Positions 50,523 to 56,605 of a DNA stretch of 64,000 bases are shown in pieces (positions within the stretch are counted from its first letter, which is position 1; each line of letters begins with the position of its first letter). Location of the stretch: positions 92,057 through 156,056 of the forward strand of contig NZ_JAJOMB010000025.1 of the NCBI RefSeq assembly GCF_021129305.1, read 5' to 3'. The stretch is from Kineosporia babensis. Its GTDB lineage: Bacteria > Actinomycetota > Actinomycetes > Actinomycetales > Kineosporiaceae. A model generated the notes under the pieces. The model did not search any database. It had not been told where the DNA came from and was given only the letters and a program-made list of their open reading frames with translations. A program made the translations under genes and the position numbers.

Positions 50523-52058
50523 ATGATGAGCAGCGGCCTGACCCGGACCCAGTACTGGAACGTCGGCCAGAGCACCCCGACGCCTCGGCCGGGCTCGACC
50601 GCGCGCGCCGAGTCCCAGCTCGACCTCGAGGAATACCTGCTGGCCGCCGACCGGGCCCGCAACACCGGCCTGGTCACCCCCGGCGTCGTCAGCGGGCTCG
50701 AGGTCACGGCCACCGTCGGTAGCAGCGGGCTGACCGTCAACCCCGGCACCGCAGTGGACGCCGCCGGCCGGGTTGTCGTGCTGGCGGCCGGTGGGCGGGC
50801 GATCGTAGACCCCAATGCCGGGCCCGGCGTCCAGCTGATCCCGACGGTGCCCGTGCCGGAAGGCGGGCTGACCTTCGACACCACAGCTCTGACCGGCGAC
50901 TGGAACCTCACCCTGACCTGGCGCGAGGTGGAGGACGTGCTGGCCGGCATCCTGGTGCTGCGCCACGCCCCCTGGCTGCGCCTACGTGACCCCAGCGCCT
51001 TCGTCGACAACACGCAGGAAATCGTTCTGGCCTCCGTCACTTTCAACTCCGGAACGGTCGAAACCCTCACCGTCGGACTTCGACGCACCGCCGGTGCCCG
51101 CGCCGGGAGGCTCGAGCTGACCCGGCCCGCGGAGCTGGGTTCCAGCGTGCAGGACGTCCTGGCCGCCGAGCTCACCGCGAGCGAGGACGGCGGCGTCGAC
51201 CTCCGTCTGCTGACCGGTTCCGGCACGCTGCGCACCGCCCTGTCCATCGCGGGCGAGACCGCAGACATCCGGCTGGAGGGGTTCCTCCAGGCCGCCGGCG
51301 GGCTCGCGGTGAGCGGTGACCTCAGTTCGTCCGAGAACCTGCTGGTGGCCGGGCGTACCGAGCTGGCCGGGCCGGTGGTGATGAACCAGACCGTGGATCT
51401 GGGCGGCGCGCTGACCGGGGTGGACGCGGCGTTCGACGCCATCCAGGCCCGCAAGGGGGTGATCGTCGGGGCCGGTGGGGACGCGGTGCTGCAGACCCGT
51501 CACGTGTTCGGCAAGCACTTCACCAACGACGACCCGGACGACCTGTACCTGAACTGGAGCACCGGCCGCACGGTGCACGTCGGCGGGGGCGCCGCGGCCG
51601 ACCTCAACGTCACCGGCAACTCCTTCGTCGGCGGCCGGGTCGGCGTGCACACCAGCAGCCCGGCCTTCGACATGCAGGTCGTCGGCACGATCTGCGCCAA
51701 CACCTTCTGCAACCCCTCCGACGCCCGGCTGAAGACCGACGTGGTGGAGATGTCCGGCGTCGCCGACCGGCTCAGCCAGGTGCGCCCGGTGACGTTCACA
51801 CCCACCACGGCACCACCCGAGTCCGATCCACGCCGCCAGGCCGGGGTTCTGGCGCAGGAACTGGCCGGGCCCTTTCCGGAACTGGTCCTGCCGATGGGGG
51901 ACGATGCCGGTCACCTTGCAGTCGACTACGCCGGGCTCGCGGGGGTGCTGGTCGGGGCGGTGAACGAACTGCGCGCCGCCAACCAGGCCCTGGAACAGCG
52001 CCTGGCCGAACTGGAACAGCGCACCCCCGAGAGCGAGCCCGCCGATGGCGCCCGCTGA
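50523..52058 (+). CDS. eCIS tail fibre with C-terminal S74 self-cleaving chaperone (Cis13)
   Basis: 511 aa, preceded by a GGAGG ribosome site. Residues 1-220 are baseplate-attachment and beta-rich ('TRTQYWNVGQSTPTPRPGSTARAESQLDLEEYLLAADRAR'-type opening in parts, common in actinomycete eCIS fibres). Residues 230-395 look like a trimeric beta-helical shaft ('GGLAVSGDLSSSENLLVAGRTELAGPV'). The last 115 residues are a peptidase S74 intramolecular chaperone: 'NPSDARLKTDVVEM' with the Ser-Asp/Lys site, then 'RQAGVLAQELAGPFPELV' and 'VDYAGLAGVLVGAVNEL'. This domain folds the fibre trimer and then cuts itself off. The gene overlaps the lanthipeptide precursor gene by 14 nt. Confidence 0.9.
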   Translation: MMSSGLTRTQYWNVGQSTPTPRPGSTARAESQLDLEEYLLAADRARNTGLVTPGVVSGLEVTATVGSSGLTVNPGTAVDAAGRVVVLAAGGRAIVDPNAGPGVQLIPTVPVPEGGLTFDTTALTGDWNLTLTWREVEDVLAGILVLRHAPWLRLRDPSAFVDNTQEIVLASVTFNSGTVETLTVGLRRTAGARAGRLELTRPAELGSSVQDVLAAELTASEDGGVDLRLLTGSGTLRTALSIAGETADIRLEGFLQAAGGLAVSGDLSSSENLLVAGRTELAGPVVMNQTVDLGGALTGVDAAFDAIQARKGVIVGAGGDAVLQTRHVFGKHFTNDDPDDLYLNWSTGRTVHVGGGAAADLNVTGNSFVGGRVGVHTSSPAFDMQVVGTICANTFCNPSDARLKTDVVEMSGVADRLSQVRPVTFTPTTAPPESDPRRQAGVLAQELAGPFPELVLPMGDDAGHLAVDYAGLAGVLVGAVNELRAANQALEQRLAELEQRTPESEPADGAR

Positions 52059-52395
52059 CGGCGTCGAGCCGGATCTGCTGGACGAGTTCGACCTGGACCT
52101 GGTCTGGGGCGAACTGACCCCAGCCGCCGCCCCCGACCTGCATCTGCCCACCACCCGGCAGGTCCCCGGCGAGACCTGCGACACCCACCAGGCCACCTGC
52201 CCACAGACCGGATGCCCCGCCACCTGCGCCAACACGTGCGCCAACACCTGTGCGAACACCTGCGGCGCGACCTGCCCGAACACCTGCCGGGCCACCTGCC
52301 GCGAGTCCTGCCGCCGCACCTGCCACGAACTGTGCGGGCCGACGAACGCCCAGACCCACTGCTTCACCTGCCGCTCCGGCTGTCAGGAGCCGTGA
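52045..52395 (+). CDS. Class I lanthipeptide-like precursor with Cys-every-fourth-residue core
   Basis: 116 aa from ATG 52045, inside the end of the fibre gene. The leader (about 1-43) is acidic and has FDLDL at residues 15-19, the LanB-recognition type FxLD motif. The core has 16 Cys: 45, 52, then every fourth residue from 57 to 97 (eleven), then 106, 109 and 113. Thr or Ser stands directly before 12 of them. Typical repeats are TCAN and TCRA. This is far longer and more regular than usual lanthipeptides (cores of 20-40 residues). LanC and LanB genes follow directly, with one-base overlap. A metallothionein-like protein is the alternative, but it would not need these enzymes. No signal peptide. 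Confidence 0.8.
   Translation: MAPADGVEPDLLDEFDLDLVWGELTPAAAPDLHLPTTRQVPGETCDTHQATCPQTGCPATCANTCANTCANTCGATCPNTCRATCRESCRRTCHELCGPTNAQTHCFTCRSGCQEP
52213..52335 (+). repeat. 12-bp-period repeat encoding the Cys ladder
   Basis: The codons for Cys57 to Cys97 recur every 12 bases, with near-identical units around 52225-52260 (variants of TGCGCCAACACC). The first three units encode CANT exactly; later units diverge in the two middle codons while keeping Cys and mostly Thr. This looks like growth by tandem duplication followed by selection on the Cys/Thr positions. Confidence 0.75.
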
Positions 52396-53666
52396 TGAAC
52401 CCAGCCCTGGAGATCGCCCGGCGCTGCGCCGACCGCACCACCCTGGACCAGGCCGTCAAGTCCGCCGCCCAGCAGTCCCAGTACGCCGAGTACCAGCAGT
52501 GGCAGCCGATCTCCCTGGCCCAGGGCCACACCGGCATCGCCCTGCTGTGCGCCGAGATGGACCAGCAGCGCCCCGACGAAGGCTGGGACCGGGCGGGCCA
52601 CGAGCACCTTCAGACCGCGCTCGCCGGCGCCGCACCCCACGACGTCTCGCTGATCTCCGGCCTGGCCGGAGCCGGGCTAGCGGCCATCCGGCTCTCGGGT
52701 GGACGCGAGCGCTACCGAAGACTGCTGGCCCAGATCGACTCGACGCTGACCGCACCGGTGCGCGCCACCGTCCATCGTTTGCAGGCAGGCCCCGGCACTG
52801 CGGCTCATGACCTGGATCTCGTCTCCGGACTGACCGGGCTGGCCGCCTACCTGCTCACCCGGGCGCAGACCGAACCGAACTGCCCAGACGCACGGGCGAG
52901 CCTGGATCTGGCGCTGGGCACCCTGGCTCGTCTGCTCGCCGACCGCAGCGATCCCCGGGCCTGGCACACTCCCGCGCAGCGTTCGGCCGGGCCGCTGCTG
53001 GAGAGCTACCCGAACGGTCATCACAACTGCGGCCTGGCGCACGGAGTCCCCGGACCGCTGGCGATCCTGTCGCTGGCCTGGACCGCCGGGATTCAGGTGC
53101 CTCGGGCCCGGGAAGCGCTTCAGGCCGCTGCTTCTTGGCTCGTGGCCCACCACAGCGGCACTCCGGAAGCGCCCGACTGGCCTGATGCCGTGCCCTTGGG
53201 TTCGTCAACGGCAACTCAGCGTTGTGGTCCTGGCCGGGCCGCCTGGTGTTACGGCGCACCCGGGGTGGCCCGCAGCCTCTACTTGGCTTCTGTGGCCTGC
53301 GACGAGACGTTGTGGCGGGAAACTGCTTTGAGGACGATTCGGGCCGTCGCCAACCGTCCGGTCGCCGACTGGCAGCTGATCACCCCGGGCTTCTGTCACG
53401 GCACCGCCGGGCTGGCGCAGATCCTGGCCCGATTCGCCGCCGACACCGCAAACCCGCAGATCACCGCCGCGGCCCGGGTTGCTCGCGAGGAACTCACGCT
53501 GGGCTTTGAGGCGGATTCAGTGCTGGGAGTGCGAGCCGTCGAGCCCGGGCAGGTGCGGGTGGATCATCCCGGGCTGCTGGACGGTGCACCCGGAGTCGCC
53601 CTGGCCCTGCTTGGCGTCCCCGCTACTGCTGATCCGGCCTGGGACCGGGCTTTTCTGCTGGCATGA
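52395..53666 (+). CDS. lanC: LanC-type lanthionine cyclase
   Basis: 423 aa from ATG 52395, sharing one base with the precursor stop. It is an alpha-toroid protein with GxxG repeats ('GHTGIALL', 'SGLAGAGLAAI', 'SGLTGLAAYL', 'HGVPGPLAIL', 'YGAPGVARSLY', 'HGTAGLAQIL'). Zinc ligands are present as Cys285 ('WCYGAPG') and Cys334-His335 ('FCHGTAG'), almost the same numbering as in NisC. The catalytic-type His216 is in 'CGLAHGVPG'. It should add Cys thiols across dehydrobutyrine or dehydroalanine to make (methyl)lanthionine rings in the precursor. It lies between the precursor and lanB genes and overlaps lanB by 4 nt (ATGA). Confidence 0.93.
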   Translation: MNPALEIARRCADRTTLDQAVKSAAQQSQYAEYQQWQPISLAQGHTGIALLCAEMDQQRPDEGWDRAGHEHLQTALAGAAPHDVSLISGLAGAGLAAIRLSGGRERYRRLLAQIDSTLTAPVRATVHRLQAGPGTAAHDLDLVSGLTGLAAYLLTRAQTEPNCPDARASLDLALGTLARLLADRSDPRAWHTPAQRSAGPLLESYPNGHHNCGLAHGVPGPLAILSLAWTAGIQVPRAREALQAAASWLVAHHSGTPEAPDWPDAVPLGSSTATQRCGPGRAAWCYGAPGVARSLYLASVACDETLWRETALRTIRAVANRPVADWQLITPGFCHGTAGLAQILARFAADTANPQITAAARVAREELTLGFEADSVLGVRAVEPGQVRVDHPGLLDGAPGVALALLGVPATADPAWDRAFLLA

Positions 53667-56605
53667 GGGTCAGATACCGGCCGCTGTCCCGGGTGATGGT
53701 CCGGGCTCCGCTGCTGCCCGCCACCGTGTTCCCGGCCACCGGTGGGTCAGCTCGCCGCTGGCTGCGCGAGAGCACTTTCCGCTTCGCCGTAGCGGCTGCC
53801 TCCCCGGACCTGTCGGCCGTGGAGAACCCCGATGCCCGGGCCCGGGCTGCGCTCCAGCGCTACCTGATCCGAGCGTCCACCCGGCCCACCCCGTTCGGAA
53901 CGTTCGCGGCGATCGGTCTGGCCCCGTGGTCGTCCCGCACCGACCTGCAGGTGACCCAGCGGGAACGACCCAGCCGTACGCGTCCCGACTTGGCCTGGCT
54001 CACCGGCCTCGCCCAGAAACTGGCCGACGAACCGTTGCTGCAGAACGAATTACGGTTGTACGCCAACACCTGCGTGCTGCAGCGGGCCGATCGCTGCTAC
54101 CTGAGCGACCCGGGAACCGGGGGTGCCGCCGGCCGGCCTGATGTCTCGGTCCGTGCCACCGCCGCGGTTCGGCAGGCCCTGACCCTGGCGCGCACGCCGA
54201 TCCGCCGGGCCGACCTGATTCGCCTGCTGTCCGAGTCCTTTACGCAAGTCACCGCCGACCGGGTCGAGCGTCTGGTCCAGGATCTCGTCGAGCAACGTTT
54301 CCTCCTGCCCGAGATCGTGCCCGGGCTGGCCGGCGACCCGCTGGACGCGATCCGCGCCGCCCTGCGGTCTCTTTCCCCGGACTGGGAAGCCCGGCTTTCT
54401 GGCCTGGCCACTGCCTGTCGCGCGGTCGATCCAGCTATCCCTGCTTCCTTGGCCGATCTGCGCCGGCTCCTGCCCACCCTGCAGGCCGGTCCGGCCGACG
54501 TCCAGGTCGACTCGGCCCTGCCCTTGAGCGGAGGCATCACCCGTCGCCTGGCCGACGACGCCACCCAGGCCGCCGAACTGCTCCTACGGCTTGACCCCGA
54601 CCAGCACGACGACCCCCTGTCCGGCTACCGCAGCGCCTTCCACACCCGCTACGGCAGGCGCTGCGTGCCCCTTCTGGAACTCCTCGATCCCCGGACCGGG
54701 CTGGGTGCTCCCGGCGGCAGCCACAACCATCGCAGCACGCACACCCAGGTCCTGACCGATCTGGCCGCCGCCGCGATCCGCACCGGCCGCACCGAGGTCG
54801 AACTGACCGACGACCTGCTGGACCAACTCGCGCCCGAACCTGCGAGCGAGCGTCTTCCGGTCTCTCTGGAACTCAGCTTGTTCGTAGCGGCGGCGGATCG
54901 GGAGGCGCTCGACCGCGGCGACTATCTGCTGAGCATCGGCCCGAATCTCGGTGGGCAGGCGGCCGGGCGGGGGCTCGGCCGGTTCGCCGACCTGCTCGGT
55001 TCTGAGGCGGTGGATCTCCTGACCGAGGCTGCCTGCGCCGAGCAGGCTCTTCAGCCCGACGCGGTCGTGGCCGAGCTGGTCTACCGGCCGGTGAGGGAGC
55101 GCTCCGCCAACGTCGCGGTACGTCCGGTGGTGCGGGAGTACGAGATCCCGGTGGGAGTGCCTGCCTCCCTGCCGCCCGAGCGGGTGCTGCACGTTGACGA
55201 GTTGTCGGTCGCCCTGGTCGGCGGACGTTTTCAGCTGTGGTCGCAACGGCTGCAGCGGCCGGTGGTGCCGGCCTGGAATCACATGCTCAACCCGTCGGCC
55301 GCTTCACCGCTCGGCCGGGCCCTGATGGACCTGGCCGAGGACAGCGCTGCTCCGCTCAACCCGTTCAGCTGGGGTGCGGCCTCCGCGCTGCCCTTCCTGC
55401 CCCGGGTGCGGCGTGGGCGGATCGTGCTTGCCCCGGCTCGATGGCGGCTGGATGCCAGCGTTGCTCGCTCCCCACAACGGTTTGCGGCCTGGCGTCGTGA
55501 GTGGCAGGTACCCCGGCTGGTGCAACTCAGCAGCGGCGACAACCGGCTCCTGCTCGACCTGGACGAACCCGAACACCTCCAACACCTCTCCGGCACATCT
55601 CTTTATCTGCAGGAAGCCCTTCCGTCTCCGGACCAGGCCTGGCTGCCCGGCCCGGACGGCCCTCACCTGGTCGAACTCGTCGTGCCCATGGTCCGCACCA
55701 CTGCGGTTGCCCGCCCTGGACTGCCGGTACGTCCTTCCTGGAACGAGGAAGACCGCCGGCGGCCACCCGGTTCGGACTGGCTGTACCTGACCCTGTCCGG
55801 CCCTGGGCACACCGAGAACGATGTGCTCACCGGCCCGCTGCTCGACCTGCTGCAGCAACTGCCCACCGACGGCTGGTTCTTCGTCCGCTACAGCGACCCC
55901 GACCGCCATCTACGCCTGCGCCTGCACGGAAACCCTCAGCTGTTGATGAATCTGGCGCTACCCCAGCTGACTACCTGTGCCGCCAGCCTGATCGCCTCGG
56001 GTCGGCGCACCCGTTTCGGCTTGGAGACGTACGAACGCGAACTCGAGCGCTACGGCGGACCCGACACCACCACCTTGTGCGAGCGCATCGCCTGTGCCGA
56101 CAGCCTCGCCGTTACCGCGTTACTCCCCCACACCGGGCCCCGGTCGGAACACTTGACCGAGATCGCGCTGCTCAGTTGCGCCGATCTGCTGGGATCCCTG
56201 CTGGACGACGAACTTCCGGCGGTGCCCTCGGCCGGCCCTGCCGGTGGCGACGAGTTCCGAAAGCGCAAGGGCGAATTGAGGACGCTCGTGGCTTGCTTGC
56301 GCTCCGGCGCCTGGGATCCGATCGGTGCGGCATGGGAGACGCTGGGGCCGTCCGTAGCTGAGGTTCTCGCACAACGGCGCTCGGCCATTGCCTCATGGAC
56401 GGCACAGCTACGAGCGCATTGCGCGGACGGCACCAGCAGCACTGGTCTGAACGATCTCGCTGACAGCATTCTTCATCTGCACGCCAACCGGCTGGGCCTG
56501 GACCGGGCCGGGGAGCAACGGGTGCGCGGCCTGCTGGACCGAACCCTGCGTTCTCTCAGGGCCTTTCCGGCCCAAGTTCATAGTGCCGCAGGAGGTCCCG
56601 GATGA
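53663..56605 (+). CDS. lanB: LanB-type lanthipeptide dehydratase, full length
   Basis: 980 aa, the usual length of full LanB proteins. The N-terminal glutamylation domain (residues 1-690) shows 'RAALQRYLIRASTRPTPFGTFAAIGLAPW', the conserved R..STPFG-type segment, and 'ELVYRPVRERSANVAVRP'. The C-terminal elimination (SpaB_C) domain starts near residue 700: 'DWLYLTLSGPGHTENDVL', 'GWFFVRYSDPDRHLRLRLHG', 'ETYERELERYGGPDTTTLCE..ACADSLAV'. Both halves are present, so it can glutamylate Ser/Thr from Glu-tRNA and eliminate to dehydro residues. Stop and start overlaps tie it to lanC and the DUF4157 gene. Confidence 0.92.
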   Translation: MRVRYRPLSRVMVRAPLLPATVFPATGGSARRWLRESTFRFAVAAASPDLSAVENPDARARAALQRYLIRASTRPTPFGTFAAIGLAPWSSRTDLQVTQRERPSRTRPDLAWLTGLAQKLADEPLLQNELRLYANTCVLQRADRCYLSDPGTGGAAGRPDVSVRATAAVRQALTLARTPIRRADLIRLLSESFTQVTADRVERLVQDLVEQRFLLPEIVPGLAGDPLDAIRAALRSLSPDWEARLSGLATACRAVDPAIPASLADLRRLLPTLQAGPADVQVDSALPLSGGITRRLADDATQAAELLLRLDPDQHDDPLSGYRSAFHTRYGRRCVPLLELLDPRTGLGAPGGSHNHRSTHTQVLTDLAAAAIRTGRTEVELTDDLLDQLAPEPASERLPVSLELSLFVAAADREALDRGDYLLSIGPNLGGQAAGRGLGRFADLLGSEAVDLLTEAACAEQALQPDAVVAELVYRPVRERSANVAVRPVVREYEIPVGVPASLPPERVLHVDELSVALVGGRFQLWSQRLQRPVVPAWNHMLNPSAASPLGRALMDLAEDSAAPLNPFSWGAASALPFLPRVRRGRIVLAPARWRLDASVARSPQRFAAWRREWQVPRLVQLSSGDNRLLLDLDEPEHLQHLSGTSLYLQEALPSPDQAWLPGPDGPHLVELVVPMVRTTAVARPGLPVRPSWNEEDRRRPPGSDWLYLTLSGPGHTENDVLTGPLLDLLQQLPTDGWFFVRYSDPDRHLRLRLHGNPQLLMNLALPQLTTCAASLIASGRRTRFGLETYERELERYGGPDTTTLCERIACADSLAVTALLPHTGPRSEHLTEIALLSCADLLGSLLDDELPAVPSAGPAGGDEFRKRKGELRTLVACLRSGAWDPIGAAWETLGPSVAEVLAQRRSAIASWTAQLRAHCADGTSSTGLNDLADSILHLHANRLGLDRAGEQRVRGLLDRTLRSLRAFPAQVHSAAGGPG

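Noticed and set aside
37850..52058. Phage tail or integrated prophage
   Set aside because: There are no capsid, portal, terminase, integrase or lysis genes. AAA ATPase, DUF4255, DUF6760 and DUF4157 genes are features of extracellular contractile injection systems.
52213..52335. Short tandem 12-bp repeats considered as a CRISPR or minisatellite array
   Set aside because: There are no spacers, the units diverge at third and middle codons, and the reading frame is preserved, so it is a coding repeat.
52045..52395. Cys-rich protein read as a metallothionein or zinc-binding spike tip
   Set aside because: The FDLDL leader, the Thr/Ser before most Cys and the directly following LanC and LanB favour a lanthipeptide precursor. 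Metal binding remains the fallback if no dehydration is found.
52250..52810. Alternative plus-strand frames across the precursor and lanC
   Set aside because: They overlap two genes with strong domain evidence and coupled overlaps, and their products are Arg/Pro-rich without pattern.
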